A program made the translations under genes and the position numbers. From the NCBI GenBank assembly GCA_019115165.1, contig DXEB01000014.1:1-64000 (forward strand): a stretch of DNA of 64,000 bases, in the 5' to 3' direction. Below, one piece after another: positions 35,927-45,380 of the stretch. Position 1 is the first letter of the stretch. Every line of letters starts with the position of its first letter. Source of the DNA: Candidatus Anaerotignum merdipullorum. Lineage in GTDB: Bacteria > Bacillota > Clostridia > Lachnospirales > Anaerotignaceae. The notes under the pieces are model-generated. The model was not told the DNA's origin and searched no databases. It worked only from the letters and a program-made list of their open reading frames with translations.

Positions 35927-36578
35927 GAGTGGTATGATTTCCCTGGTCGGCATAGCCTTTTGGGAAAGCGTGTATATGACAATCATTTCTTCTTTGTTTG
36001 CTTATATCATTGGGCTGCCGTTGGGCTTGATTTTGGTAGCGACAGACAAAGACGGCATCGCGCCGGCACCAGTGTTTAATCAGGTACTGGGGGTTATCAT
36101 CAATATTCTGCGCTCGATTCCGTTCTTGATTTTATTGGTAGCAATGATGCCCATTACAGAGGCGGTGGTTGGTACGGTTATTGGGGCAAAAGCAACCATT
36201 GTCGTATTGGTGGTGGCAGCAGCACCTTTCATTGCCCGTTTGGTAGAGTCGTCTCTGAAAGAAGTAGACCGGGGCGTAGTGGAAGCAGCGCAGTCGATGG
36301 GCGCATCTCCGTTTGAAATTATGACAAAGGTATTGCTGCCAGAGGCAAAACCATCTCTGTTGGTAGGAAGCGCGATTGCGATGACAACCATATTGGGTTA
36401 TTCTGCAATGGCAGGCTTCTGTGGCGGTGGCGGTCTGGGTGCGGTTGCGATCAATTATGGATATTATCGCAGTCAGAGAGATATTATGCTGGTGATGGTC
36501 GTTCTGCTGGTTGTGATTGTACAGGTATTGCAGGAATTGGGACTGCGGATTGCAAGCAGAACGGATAAACGATTGTAA
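35919..36578 (+). CDS. metI: Methionine ABC transporter permease
   Basis: A membrane protein of 219 residues with five predicted helices. The binding-protein-dependent transport motif (EAAQSMGASPFEIMTKVLLPEA) contacts MetN. It overlaps metN by 8 bases, which suggests translational coupling. Confidence 0.95.
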   Translation: MFESGMISLVGIAFWESVYMTIISSLFAYIIGLPLGLILVATDKDGIAPAPVFNQVLGVIINILRSIPFLILLVAMMPITEAVVGTVIGAKATIVVLVVAAAPFIARLVESSLKEVDRGVVEAAQSMGASPFEIMTKVLLPEAKPSLLVGSAIAMTTILGYSAMAGFCGGGGLGAVAINYGYYRSQRDIMLVMVVLLVVIVQVLQELGLRIASRTDKRL

Positions 36579-36637
36579 CTCGTCAGAGATTACATATAAA
36601 AAATAAAAACGTGCATATTTTAAGGAGGAACGGTAGT

Positions 36638-37501
36638 ATGAAAAAATTATTTGGTATTGTTTTGACAGCAGCACTGGCATTTGGTGCAGTAGGCTGCGGT
36701 GGCACCACGACAACAACAGATGAAACTGGGGATACGACAACAAATACGTCTGCAGAGAGTGTGACCATTAAAGTGGGCGCAAATCCTACTCCTCAGGCAG
36801 AAATTTTGAAAGCAGCTCAGCCGGCGCTGGCAGAACAGGGGATTACGTTGGAAATTGTGGAATTCAATGACTATGTACAGCCTAACCTGGCACTGAATAC
36901 AGGAGATTTAGATGCAAACTATTTCCAGCATCAACCGTACCTGGATCAGTTCAATGCGGACAATGGTCTGGATTTGGTTCCGATTGGCACGGTACACTAT
37001 GAACCGATGGGAATTTTCGCAGGCAACAGCACAGACCTGGCTGCTCTGCCCGATGGTGCCAAAGTAGGTGTACCGAATGACCCGACGAATGAAGCGAGAG
37101 CATTGTTGCTGCTGGAAGAAAATGGTCTCCTGACACTGAAGGAAGGCGCAGGTGTTGCAGCAACCAAATTGGATATCGTGGAAAACCCTAAGAATCTGGA
37201 AATTGTAGAAATGGAAGCAGCACAGCTGGCATTGTCTCTGGGCTCTCTGGATATTGCGGTTATCAACGGGAACTATGCATTGAGCGGCGGGTTGGACATT
37301 GCGAATGCTTTGGCAATGGAAGAAGCAGGTTCTTTGGCAGCAGATACTTATGCAAACGTGGTTGCAGTGCGCAGCGGGGATGAAAGCAGACCGGAACTGC
37401 AGACATTGATTGAAGTATTGCAGTCTCAGGAAATTGCAGACTTTATTACAGAAACATTCAATGGTGCAGTAGCACCTGCCAATACAGCGGCAGCAGAATA
37501 A
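36638..37501 (+). CDS. metQ: Methionine-binding lipoprotein
   Basis: The substrate receptor of the importer, NLPA/MetQ family. The lipoprotein signal has lipobox GAVGC with Cys20. It is followed by a Thr-rich linker and the binding domain (IKVGANPTPQAEIL, DANYFQHQPYL, GVPNDPTNEARAL). AAGGAGGAA precedes ATG 36638. Length 287. A strong terminator ends the operon. Confidence 0.95.
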   Translation: MKKLFGIVLTAALAFGAVGCGGTTTTTDETGDTTTNTSAESVTIKVGANPTPQAEILKAAQPALAEQGITLEIVEFNDYVQPNLALNTGDLDANYFQHQPYLDQFNADNGLDLVPIGTVHYEPMGIFAGNSTDLAALPDGAKVGVPNDPTNEARALLLLEENGLLTLKEGAGVAATKLDIVENPKNLEIVEMEAAQLALSLGSLDIAVINGNYALSGGLDIANALAMEEAGSLAADTYANVVAVRSGDESRPELQTLIEVLQSQEIADFITETFNGAVAPANTAAAE

Positions 37502-37558
37502 TCAAGGGACATTCGAATACAGAAGAGAAAAAAGTCTCTGTGGAAAGATACAAAGAAG

Positions 37559-37598
37559 ATCGGATATATCACAATGATGGTATATCCGATTTTTTTTG
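37559..37598 (+). terminator. metNIQ terminator
   Basis: ATCGGATATA (37559-37568) pairs with TATATCCGAT (37581-37590), followed by eight T. Confidence 0.92.
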
Positions 37599-38085
37599 CT
37601 GTAACCAATCAAAACATTTGAAGGATGCTAAAAAGAGGGACTGGGATGATTTCTGATGACAGCGGATGGCGCATTCAACAGGGAAGACAGGAGGCTGGTT
37701 TTTCCAGTATCTTTGCAAAGTACTGCGGTGGTGAGAATAAAATAAGAAGAAGACGTTGTACCATTTACATCATACGTGCCGGGAAGATGGATGTGGATAA
37801 AGGGGAAGGAGTTCCGATTGATTCGATGAGATTTGATTTGTATTTGAGGGGTTGCAATATTCCAAAACCAATTGGGGCGTGTTGCCGCCCCAAAGGATAC
37901 GATATTTTTTGGCGGTTTGTATCACTGGTTTTCGTCCAATCACATGGCATGGGCGCATGATTTGATAAAAAACCAAGAGAGACTTCATTGCAGGTGGAAA
38001 GGTCGCCGGTTGACAAACAGGATAAAACTTGCTTTGAAGCTGAAGGCAAAAGGAATACAACGGAAAGGAGACAATGAACTACCAA
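37599..38085. other. Gap without a supported gene
   Basis: A hairpin TTGGGGCG/CGCCCCAA lies at 37872-37893. A 111-codon plus-strand frame from 37625 lacks a ribosome site and its product looks random. It could hold eroded sequence. Confidence 0.4.
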
Positions 38086-38292
38086 TCAGTTTGATTCCTC
38101 CTCTACAGTGAAGATTTCTTCGATTGCAACGCCGAATACTTTTGCAATGTTCCATGCCAGAACAAGAGAAGGATTGTACCTGCCATTTTCCAAATTGCCG
38201 ATGGTTTCCCGGCGTACGCCCACCAGTTTTGCCAAATCTTCCTGCTTCATGTTGTACTTGGCGCGAAATTCTTTCATTCTATTTTGAATCAT
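38086..38292 (-). CDS. Small XRE-type regulator
   Basis: A 68-residue protein that is little more than an XRE helix-turn-helix (IQNRMKEFRAKYNMKQEDLA, then RRETIGNLENGRYNPS). The start at 38292 gives the normal length for this compact group; the longer upstream frame lacks homology. It overlaps the end of the DUF3796 gene by 14 bases. Such pairs of small HTH and DUF3796/DUF2178 membrane protein are frequent in Firmicutes, and the regulator probably controls its own operon. Confidence 0.85.
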   Translation of the reverse strand: MIQNRMKEFRAKYNMKQEDLAKLVGVRRETIGNLENGRYNPSLVLAWNIAKVFGVAIEEIFTVEEESN

Positions 38293-38650
38293 GTGACATG
38301 CCCCAGCTTTCCCGAAATCCGTAATATACATTGCCAATAGCGTGAACCAACACAGCAATGACCCATCCACAAGTAAATCCAAGCAAAAGTGCCTGTGCTC
38401 CGGTTTTTTCCATCGCGAAAAAACCAATCAATGCGGCAGCGGCAGTAGCGACCATGCCGCAGTAAAATGCTAGAGAAGCCGAGCGATTGGTATAAGCCTC
38501 CAGCATTTCGTCGTTGGGAAGAAAAAAATACTGAAAATCAACGGCAAAAGCGAAGAACGCCAAAAAGGCTCTTTCTTCCGTGAAAATGCCAATCCAGCCT
38601 AATAGAGACAACAGTCCCATCAAACCATGCAGATATTGTTTTCGTTTCAT
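38279..38650 (-). CDS. DUF3796-like membrane protein
   Basis: A 123-residue protein with four predicted helices (about 8-24, 28-40, 62-80 and 88-108), starting MKRKQYLHGLMGLLSLLGW. It resembles the DUF3796/DUF2178 group that accompanies small HTH regulators. Function unknown; roles in stress or antimicrobial response have been suggested for relatives. ATTCAAATG context: AAGGAGG lies upstream on the minus strand. Confidence 0.75.
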   Translation of the reverse strand: MKRKQYLHGLMGLLSLLGWIGIFTEERAFLAFFAFAVDFQYFFLPNDEMLEAYTNRSASLAFYCGMVATAAAALIGFFAMEKTGAQALLLGFTCGWVIAVLVHAIGNVYYGFRESWGMSHDSK

Positions 38651-38737
38651 TTGAATCCTCCTTTATGTGATGTATTTCGCTTATTATGTGATAAATATAC
38701 TACAAAATAAAAGCCTTGTCAATAAAGAAGGAAGCAG

Positions 38738-38917
38738 GTGTGTTTGTTGTGTGGGGAAGTCTATGCACTCAACGAAACAGATATGGTTTTTGTAGGAAGC
38801 CAGGATTATCTTACTGTGTGGAGCAAAAGAGGCGGCGTAGTGGGTACAAATTGGAATCAAGAGAATCCAATCGGAATGCGGGGGAGCGGGTGTGAACCTT
38901 TCGCTTTGATATGGTGA
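38738..38917 (+). CDS. Short predicted protein, unknown
   Basis: A 59-residue frame from GTG 38738 after GAAGGAAGCAG, ending at TGA 38915. Its middle (DMVFVGSQDYLTVWSKRGGVVG) is balanced in composition and looks protein-like, but no family is recognised. It lies in a 600-base gap, which also contains the 50-residue frame at 39030. Confidence 0.35.
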   Translation: MCLLCGEVYALNETDMVFVGSQDYLTVWSKRGGVVGTNWNQENPIGMRGSGCEPFALIW

Positions 38918-39029
38918 TTAGGAAGGCAAAGGACAGCAGCGTTGATTTGGCATTGCCTGCACAGCTGCGGTAGGGAGAGCACGGGAAATCCAAATTGGAT
39001 GAAACTGAGAGAGGGAAAAGGAGGGGGAT

Positions 39030-39182
39030 ATGCAGCAATATTTGTTGTATGTACCAAGACTTGCCGATACATTTTTTTATGATGGGAATGCTTCCGGGAA
39101 TGAGGGAGGTGTGGAACATTTGCCTAAGCCTAGATATCCATTTCAGAGAAAGAGGTTTCTTTTAGAGAATCTTTTGGAATAA
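39030..39182 (+). CDS. Short predicted protein, unknown
   Basis: A 50-residue frame from ATG 39030 with a strong AAAAGGAGGGGG ribosome site, ending at TAA 39180. The product is charged, with no membrane segment (YLLYVPRLADTFFYDG at the start, basic and leucine-rich end). No family is recognised. Coding is suggested mainly by the ribosome site. Confidence 0.4.
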   Translation: MQQYLLYVPRLADTFFYDGNASGNEGGVEHLPKPRYPFQRKRFLLENLLE

Positions 39183-39232
39183 AATTTTCGTCATGGGAAA
39201 TAAGAAGACAGAGATACCGAAGGAAACGCAAG

Positions 39233-39265
39233 AAAGAGAATCCCCGATGATTAAGGATTCTCTTT
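39233..39265 (-). terminator. Hairpin at the end of the nrdD operon
   Basis: AAAGAGAATCC (39233-39243) pairs with GGATTCTCTTT (39255-39265). The stem overlaps the last codons of the acetyltransferase gene. The T tract is short. Confidence 0.6.
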
Positions 39266-39751
39266 GTCATTTGCTGCCATATGCTGCAACGTTTTTCCAG
39301 CGAGACGGTAAACCGTCCAATCAGACATGGGCTCTGCGCCCATAGAGCGATAAAACGCGATAGAAGGGATATTGCTGTCCAGACACCACCATTCCAAGCG
39401 CCCACAGCCGCGTTGTATAGCAATCTGCGCCAGTTTTTGCAAGATGGCTTTTCCACAGCCTTGCCCACGGTTAGCAGGAGAAACATATAAGTCCTCTAAA
39501 TAAATACCGCTTCTGCCTAAAAACGTGGAAAAATTGTGAAAGAACAGCGCAAAGCCGATTTCATTGCCGGCTGCATCCATAGCGAACAGAACTTCTGCTT
39601 TTTTCTTCTGAAAGATCCATTCTTCTAAAAGGGATTCTGTGGCAACTACTTCCGAAAGTAGCCCCTCGTAGTCTGCCAGTTCTCTGATGAAGCGCAGAAT
39701 CAGAGAAGTGTCAGAAGGTTCTGCAAAGCGAAATAGGAAGTTTGATATCAT
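39251..39751 (-). CDS. GNAT family N-acetyltransferase
   Basis: A 166-residue acetyltransferase. The acetyl-CoA site is in EDLYVSPANRGQGCGKAIL, and the end WCLDSNIPSIAFYRSMGAEPM is typical of the diamine/spermidine acetyltransferase-like subgroup. The substrate is unknown. ATG 39751 follows GAGGTG by 5 bases. It is 9 bases after dut and is probably the last gene of the nrdD operon. Confidence 0.88.
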   Translation of the reverse strand: MISNFLFRFAEPSDTSLILRFIRELADYEGLLSEVVATESLLEEWIFQKKKAEVLFAMDAAGNEIGFALFFHNFSTFLGRSGIYLEDLYVSPANRGQGCGKAILQKLAQIAIQRGCGRLEWWCLDSNIPSIAFYRSMGAEPMSDWTVYRLAGKTLQHMAANDKENP

Positions 39752-39760
39752 CAAAACACC

Positions 39761-40195
39761 TCAATTTTTACCGGTGGAGCCGATTCCGCCGCGGTCGTTG
39801 TTGCCCAATGTTTTGGTTTCCGTAAAAGAGAGGGTGGGCTGATGGGCAAAGATCCGGAACTGGCAAATACGGTCATTGACTTCTATAACTGTGTCCCGCA
39901 TCGCCAGAGCAGGGAAAAACCACTGGTCGTTGTCCCCGCAGTAACTTTCATCTACAATACCGCAGTGATTGGTCTGCAGGATGCCGAATTGCTTGAAGGT
40001 AGAGCTGCGCGGCACAATATGTGCTTCATAGCCTTTGGGCAGCTCCATGGCAATGCCAAGCGGAATCAAACGAAATTCCCCTGCCCGTAATTCCACGCGC
40101 TCTGCTGCCCGCAGATCAATCCAGTCAGACTTGCCGTCGATATAGCGTAGCCGTTCGATGTTGTCGTTGAAATATTTGATTTTGATGGTAAGCAT
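39761..40195 (-). CDS. dut: Deoxyuridine 5'-triphosphate nucleotidohydrolase
   Basis: Hydrolyses dUTP to dUMP, keeping uracil out of DNA and supplying dTMP synthesis. Motifs: [11 protein letters not shown], the uracil pocket [14 protein letters not shown] and the C-terminal P-loop-like [10 protein letters not shown]. At 144 residues it is a trimeric dUTPase. Located 24 bases after nrdG, it groups with the ribonucleotide reductase genes. Confidence 0.95.
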   Translation of the reverse strand: MLTIKIKYFNDNIERLRYIDGKSDWIDLRAAERVELRAGEFRLIPLGIAMELPKGYEAHIVPRSSTFKQFGILQTNHCGIVDESYCGDNDQWFFPALAMRDTVIEVNDRICQFRIFAHQPTLSFTETKTLGNNDRGGIGSTGKN

Positions 40196-40219
40196 AGATG
40201 TAAAGATTCCTTTCTGGTT

Positions 40220-40714
40220 TTATTCTGCATGATAGAGATAAAGCGTGCCTTTTTCCAGAGATTTCTGTACGTCAATGATGCGCTGGTTAAAGCTGCCTTT
40301 CCAGTGCAGTTGATTGTCTTTTAGTTCGTCTACAAATTTACCATCTACAATGACGTCCAGATAAGCCATAACAGGTAATGCGCTGATTTCTTCCCAAATG
40401 TAGCCGGTATATAACCATGTTGTTTTCTCCGGAAAGGTTTCTTTGATTTCTTTGGCAAGGATGGTCAATGCTTCGCGGTTGCTGATATAAAGCGGATCGC
40501 CGCCGCTGAAGGTGATGCCGCTGATATAATCTTTTTCCAGCTCTGCAAATAGCTCTGCCTTAGCGTCTGCATCAAAAGGCAGACCGCCGTTCGGATCCCA
40601 AGTGATGGGATTCTGACAGTTTTTGCAGTGATGAGAACAGCCGGCAAGCCATAAAACGACTCGCAGCCCTTCGCCATTGAGCATATCATCTTTGGTAATA
40701 TTATGATAGTGCAC
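40220..40714 (-). CDS. nrdG: Anaerobic ribonucleotide reductase activating protein
   Basis: A radical SAM enzyme that makes the glycyl radical in NrdD. The 4Fe-4S cluster cysteines are Cys26, Cys30 and Cys33 (GCSHHCKNC), and FSGGDPL is the SAM-binding GGD motif. It starts with GTG 40714 directly after the nrdD stop, so the two are tightly coupled. Length 164. Confidence 0.96.
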   Translation of the reverse strand: MHYHNITKDDMLNGEGLRVVLWLAGCSHHCKNCQNPITWDPNGGLPFDADAKAELFAELEKDYISGITFSGGDPLYISNREALTILAKEIKETFPEKTTWLYTGYIWEEISALPVMAYLDVIVDGKFVDELKDNQLHWKGSFNQRIIDVQKSLEKGTLYLYHAE

Positions 40715-42832
40715 TTACATACTCTTCCTTTCTGCAATCTCTGCCATTTTCGCCTCGTTCAGGCGGGTATCGCCTTTCACGCGGGAATAGGAGAGATATC
40801 CGTTCATCCGGTCGATTTTGGTTAAGTTGCGGCTGCCGCATTTCGGGCAGACGTCCATTTCCAGTTCCTGGTGACCGCAGTCGTCGCAGTACGCCAAGGA
40901 AAGGTTGACGCCTTCATAGAAGCCCAGCTTCATGGCACGGCGCACCAATGTGCGGATGGCGTCCAGATTATAATCAATGGGATATTTCACATACTGTATC
41001 TTCCCGCCGTTGGAGAGATCCCAGAACCGCTTTTCCAAATCCTGCTTCTGGATGGGGGAAATGTCTTCGGTCACATGGCAATGGAAAGAATTGCTGACAT
41101 AAGGGCGGTCGGAAACATGTTCCACTACGCCGTATTTTTTACGGAACTGTGTGACCTGTAAACCGCACAGACTTTCGGCAGGTGTGCCGTAGATAGCGTA
41201 CAGATTGCCGTCTGCTTTTTTGAATTCTGCAATTTTATCGTTGATGTGCTGCAGGGTATCAATGGCAAACTGACCGTCTTCTACGAGAGATTTGCCATTG
41301 TGCAGCTCTTGCAGTTCATTGAGTGCCGTGATGCCAAAGGAGGCGGTGGCTGATTTGAGCAGTGGTTTGATTTTATCGTGTATGCCCAGACGTCCGCCAT
41401 AAAATCCGCCTTCGCAGTATGCCAGCGGATTGGTAGAGGCCCGCATTTCGCCTAGATATGCATAAGTACGAATATGTAATTGGCGGATCAGCTCCAGATA
41501 ATAGTCCAGAACTTCGTAAAATGGTCTGCTCTCCTGTTTTGCCTTTGCATAAATCATAGGTAGATGGAGACTGACTGCGCCGATATTGAACCGTCCCACA
41601 AAAACAGGTTTGTCCTCGTCGTCGGCAGGTTCCATACCGCCTCTCTCAAACCATGGTGACAAAAATGCCCGGCAGCCCATCGGACTGATGATGGCGCCAT
41701 AGGTTTTATACATGTCTGCGACATAGCCTTCGCCAGTGAGGGAAAGCCAGTCGGGATACATGGTTTTAGAGGAGCATAAAATTCCGGCTTCGAAAACATC
41801 TTCCAACTCTTTTCCTTTTCCATGCAGATTTTCGTCATACAAGAATACCAGTTTGGGGAAGAGCACGGGTTTTTTGCAGGTTTTCTTTCCTTGTCCTTTG
41901 CGGCGGACATTTAACATAGTGATGGAGGCGAGCTTTGCAAACTTGCCGGTACCAGTGCCGAAGGTCATGGTGATAAAAGGGTAATCGCCGCGGCTGGATG
42001 CTACGGTATTAAATTTGTATTCCCAGCCCTGGAATCCCTGTTCAAAGTCGTTGAGAATGTCCGCCATCGCCTCTTTATCCGCTGCCTTGGGTGTCAGTCC
42101 CATGTCAATATATCGGCGGTAGAATTTTTCATAGCTTTTTTCTGCAAAAGGCTCCAGCAGCAGATCCACAGAAGGTACGGTAAACCCGCCGTACTGCTGG
42201 CTGGCCGCGGAAAGCACAATATCTCCGATGACGTCAAAGGCAACATTCAGTGTTTTGGGTTCATTATACCAGAGATTTCCCATCTCAAAGCCGCCAGTCA
42301 GGACGTTTTTGACATCAAACAGGCAGCAATTCATGGTATCCCTTCTGGCTGACATATCGTGAATGTAAATATAACCATCCCGACATGCCTGCAATTCTTC
42401 GGTTGTCATAAAGAACTTTTGGTACAGTTCTTTGTTGAGCTGATTAAATACCAAGGAACGCTTGGTGGAAACCAGCGCGCTGTCGGTATTGCTGTTTTCT
42501 TTATCGCCAATGTACATGATGGACTGGCTTTTTTTGTAGACTTCATCCAGCATACGCACAAAATCCTGTTTATAATTCCGGTAATCCCGATAGCTTTTGG
42601 CAACTTCCGGTTTGACCCGTTCCAATGCGCTTTCCACGATGTTATGCATTTCTGCAATCGGGATCCCCTCTTTGCCTAAAGAGCTGGCTTTATCCTCTAC
42701 AAATTGGCAAATGAAGTCCAGTTCGTCTTGAGTAAACTTCACCAGTGCCCGGTAAGCGGATTTATTGACGGCAACTACGACCTTTTGTACATTCCAAGGT
42801 TCGTGAGTATTATCTTTTTTGATTACATACAT
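40715..42832 (-). CDS. nrdD: Anaerobic ribonucleoside-triphosphate reductase (class III)
   Basis: Reduces ribonucleotides to deoxyribonucleotides under anaerobic conditions. The N-terminal ATP-cone (1-95, beginning YVIKKDNTHEPWNVQK) binds ATP/dATP. The C terminus has two zinc Cys pairs (CDDC and CPKC) and the radical Gly678 in RMNGYLSY. ATG 42832 follows TAAGGAGGA; the longer frame adds an unrelated N terminus. Length 705. Two NrdR-like boxes lie upstream. Confidence 0.96.
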   Translation of the reverse strand: MYVIKKDNTHEPWNVQKVVVAVNKSAYRALVKFTQDELDFICQFVEDKASSLGKEGIPIAEMHNIVESALERVKPEVAKSYRDYRNYKQDFVRMLDEVYKKSQSIMYIGDKENSNTDSALVSTKRSLVFNQLNKELYQKFFMTTEELQACRDGYIYIHDMSARRDTMNCCLFDVKNVLTGGFEMGNLWYNEPKTLNVAFDVIGDIVLSAASQQYGGFTVPSVDLLLEPFAEKSYEKFYRRYIDMGLTPKAADKEAMADILNDFEQGFQGWEYKFNTVASSRGDYPFITMTFGTGTGKFAKLASITMLNVRRKGQGKKTCKKPVLFPKLVFLYDENLHGKGKELEDVFEAGILCSSKTMYPDWLSLTGEGYVADMYKTYGAIISPMGCRAFLSPWFERGGMEPADDEDKPVFVGRFNIGAVSLHLPMIYAKAKQESRPFYEVLDYYLELIRQLHIRTYAYLGEMRASTNPLAYCEGGFYGGRLGIHDKIKPLLKSATASFGITALNELQELHNGKSLVEDGQFAIDTLQHINDKIAEFKKADGNLYAIYGTPAESLCGLQVTQFRKKYGVVEHVSDRPYVSNSFHCHVTEDISPIQKQDLEKRFWDLSNGGKIQYVKYPIDYNLDAIRTLVRRAMKLGFYEGVNLSLAYCDDCGHQELEMDVCPKCGSRNLTKIDRMNGYLSYSRVKGDTRLNEAKMAEIAERKSM

Positions 42833-42897
42833 GATGGATTCCTCCTTATGTTCCCATTTGAGAACCAACGATCGTTCGTCATTTACTGTATATAAAC

Positions 42898-42954
42898 TTA
42901 CCATATCTAGTGATGCATTGCAATAAAATTTCTAATTCATACAAGATATTGTGA
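42898..42954 (-). promoter_or_regulatory. Two NrdR-box-like sites upstream of nrdD
   Basis: Sites TTACCATATCTAGTGA (42898-42913) and ATACAAGATATTGTGA (42939-42954) match the NrdR box (consensus ACACWATATMTWGTGT) at 12 and 13 of 16 positions. They start 41 bases apart, about four helical turns. NrdR is the repressor of ribonucleotide reductase genes; its gene is not in the window. Confidence 0.7.
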
Positions 42955-42999
42955 AAACTGGAAGAAGCCAGCAGCATTTTTTACAAAAAATTTGTCAGG

Positions 43000-44481
43000 T
43001 TATTTCTGCAAAGCCTGTCGGACGGCTTTTTGCCATCCCTCCAGTCGCCCGGCGGCATATTCTTTGGAAGCCTTGGGAGAATAGGCATGGGATACGCCCC
43101 AGTTGCGGCGAATTTCTGATAAGTCCTTCCAATAGCCCACCGCAAGCCCTGCCAGATATGCGGCACCCAAAGCGGTGGTTTCCAGTGTTTTGGGGCGCAG
43201 CACCGGCACGCCGGTAATATCTGCCTGAAATTGCAGCAAAAATCCATTTGCCGCAGCGCCGCCGTCTACCCGCAGTTCCGCCAGTGGGATTTGCGCATCC
43301 TCTTCCATAGCATGCAGAACATCGTAAGTCTGGTATGCCATGGATTCCAGTGCGGCACGGACGATATGGCTGCGATTGGCGCCGCGGCTGAGTCCGGTGA
43401 GAATGCCGCGGGCATGAGGATCCCAATAAGGTGCACCTAAGCCGGTAAAGGCAGGTACCAGATAAACGCCGCAGGTATCTGGAACAGAAAGCGCCATCTG
43501 TTCTGTTTCTGCGGAAGAAGAAATCAACTGCAATTCATCCCGTAGCCATTGAATGGCGGCGCCGGCGACAAATACAGAGCCTTCCAGTGCATACGAAACC
43601 TTGCCGTCCAATCCCCAAGCGATGGTGGTCAACAGACCGTTTTGAGAGGTGACTGGGGTATCACCTGTATGCATCAGCAAAAAACAACCGGTGCCATAGG
43701 TATTTTTGGCAGAACCGGGAGTAAAGCAGGCTTGTCCAAATAAAGCGGACTGTTGGTCGCCTGCAGCGCCGGCAATCGGAATCGGCGCGCCAAAATGATA
43801 AGGCAAGGTATGTCCGAAGATTCCGCTGGATGGCAGAACTTGAGGGAGAATGGAGGCGGGGATTTGCAGCATTTCCAATATTTCTGTGTCCCATTGAAGG
43901 GTATGGATATTAAACAGCATGGTGCGGGAGGCGTTGGAGTAATCCGTTGCATGTACTTGTCCGCCGGTTAGATTCCAAATCAGCCAAGTGTCTACCGTGC
44001 CAAAGAGTAAATTGCCTTCTTCTGCCAGTTTTTGAGCGCCGGGCACTTGCTCCAAAATCCAGCGGATTTTAGTAGCAGAAAAATAAGCGTCTAACAGCAG
44101 ACCGGTTTTTTCCTGCAGCGGCTGCGTGTATCCTGCTGCCGCCAACCGTTCACAGTCTTCTGCGGTTCGGCGGCACTGCCAGACGATGGCGTTATAGATT
44201 GGTTTGCCCGTGCGTTTATCCCATAAAATGGTGGTTTCCCGTTGGTTGGTGATACCGATGGCGGCAATATCTGCCGCACATAATCCTGCCTGAGTCAAAG
44301 CGCGCTGGGCAACTTCCAGCTGGCTTTGCCAGATTTCCATGGGATCCTGTTCTACCCAGCCGGGGTGAGGATAGATTTGGCGATATTCTTTTTGTGCGGT
44401 ACTGACAGCAGTTCCTGTTTTATCAAACAGGATACAGCGAGAACTGGTAGTGCCTTGGTCGAGGGACATGATATACTGCAT
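43000..44481 (-). CDS. glpK: Glycerol kinase
   Basis: Phosphorylates glycerol to glycerol-3-phosphate. It begins [13 protein letters not shown], the ATP-binding loop of FGGY kinases. Further motifs are [33 protein letters not shown] and a C-terminal [17 protein letters not shown]. Length 493, normal. ATG 44481 follows GAAAGGAGG; upstream frame is unrelated. No glpF or glpD is adjacent. Confidence 0.96.
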   Translation of the reverse strand: MQYIMSLDQGTTSSRCILFDKTGTAVSTAQKEYRQIYPHPGWVEQDPMEIWQSQLEVAQRALTQAGLCAADIAAIGITNQRETTILWDKRTGKPIYNAIVWQCRRTAEDCERLAAAGYTQPLQEKTGLLLDAYFSATKIRWILEQVPGAQKLAEEGNLLFGTVDTWLIWNLTGGQVHATDYSNASRTMLFNIHTLQWDTEILEMLQIPASILPQVLPSSGIFGHTLPYHFGAPIPIAGAAGDQQSALFGQACFTPGSAKNTYGTGCFLLMHTGDTPVTSQNGLLTTIAWGLDGKVSYALEGSVFVAGAAIQWLRDELQLISSSAETEQMALSVPDTCGVYLVPAFTGLGAPYWDPHARGILTGLSRGANRSHIVRAALESMAYQTYDVLHAMEEDAQIPLAELRVDGGAAANGFLLQFQADITGVPVLRPKTLETTALGAAYLAGLAVGYWKDLSEIRRNWGVSHAYSPKASKEYAAGRLEGWQKAVRQALQK

Positions 44482-44504
44482 GAAATATCCTCCTTTCACA
44501 GGAT

Positions 44505-44525
44505 AAAAGCCCCAAGCGGGGCTTT
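44505..44525 (-). terminator. Hairpin between the metallo-hydrolase gene and glpK
   Basis: AAAGCCCC (44506-44513) pairs with GGGGCTTT (44518-44525). On the minus strand it ends in TTTT, just after the stop of the upstream gene and directly before the glpK ribosome site. It should limit read-through into glpK. Confidence 0.7.
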
Positions 44526-44530
44526 CGGGG

Positions 44531-45139
44531 TTATAGGTAAGGGTTGGTACGGCGTTCGATTTCCAGCGTGGTGGCGGGACCGTGACCGGGATATACATGG
44601 TAATCGCCAGGCAGATTCCGCAGGCGCTGAAGGGAACGCAGGATGGTTGCCCAATCTCCGGTGGTCAAGTCTGTACGCCCGCAGGAGCCTTGGAACAAGG
44701 TATCTCCGGAGAAGATGTTGTCTCCCAGTAAGAAACAAACGCTGCCTTCTGTATGTCCGGGTGTATAAAGTACCCGAAAGCGCAGATCGCCAACAGCGAT
44801 GGTATCGCCGTCTTCCACCCAGATATCCGGATGGATGGCAATGGGATGACCGCTTTGCAGGGAAAAGTTTACGGCCGGATCGGTCAATACCCGCTGTTCC
44901 TGCCGGCAGGCGCAGATTTTACAGCCATATTTTTGCTGTACCGCTTCTACAGCGCCAATATGGTCAAAATGACCATGCGTCAACAAGATATGCGTTGGAT
45001 GCAGTCCGTTGTCGGCAATATATTGAAACAAGGGTGCTGGGTTGCCATCGCAGTCTATGATGGCACAAACGCCGTTATCATCGGAAATTACATAACAGTT
45101 GGTACCGATAAAACCGATTTCCAGTGTTTTTATGTTCAT
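44531..45139 (-). CDS. MBL-fold hydrolase, glyoxalase II-like
   Basis: A metallo-beta-lactamase-fold protein with THGHFDH (His55, His57, Asp59, His60), the downstream YTPGHTEGS histidine, FSGDTLF and C-terminal PGHGPATT, the set of hydroxyacylglutathione hydrolase-like proteins. The short length (202) and lack of the glutathione domain suggest another thioester or phosphate substrate. ATG 45139 follows AAGGAGGATATC. Confidence 0.88.
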   Translation of the reverse strand: MNIKTLEIGFIGTNCYVISDDNGVCAIIDCDGNPAPLFQYIADNGLHPTHILLTHGHFDHIGAVEAVQQKYGCKICACRQEQRVLTDPAVNFSLQSGHPIAIHPDIWVEDGDTIAVGDLRFRVLYTPGHTEGSVCFLLGDNIFSGDTLFQGSCGRTDLTTGDWATILRSLQRLRNLPGDYHVYPGHGPATTLEIERRTNPYL

Positions 45140-45380
45140 ATGGATATCCTCCTTTTTTGCATGTCGTAGTAAGAGCAGTATCTTGCCGTTTGCTTTCAGC
45201 ATTCATTATAGCAGAAAATATCATGGAAAGGATAGCCCTTTTATCGGAATTTTTTTAGCAGAGGATTGGAGAGTGTTCTGTTTTTTATGATAATTTTGTA
45301 TCAGATGATGGAAATATCTAGACAAGCAAGGAAAAGGAGAGTAATATGGAACAACAAAGGAAAAACAGGAGGAACGGGAT

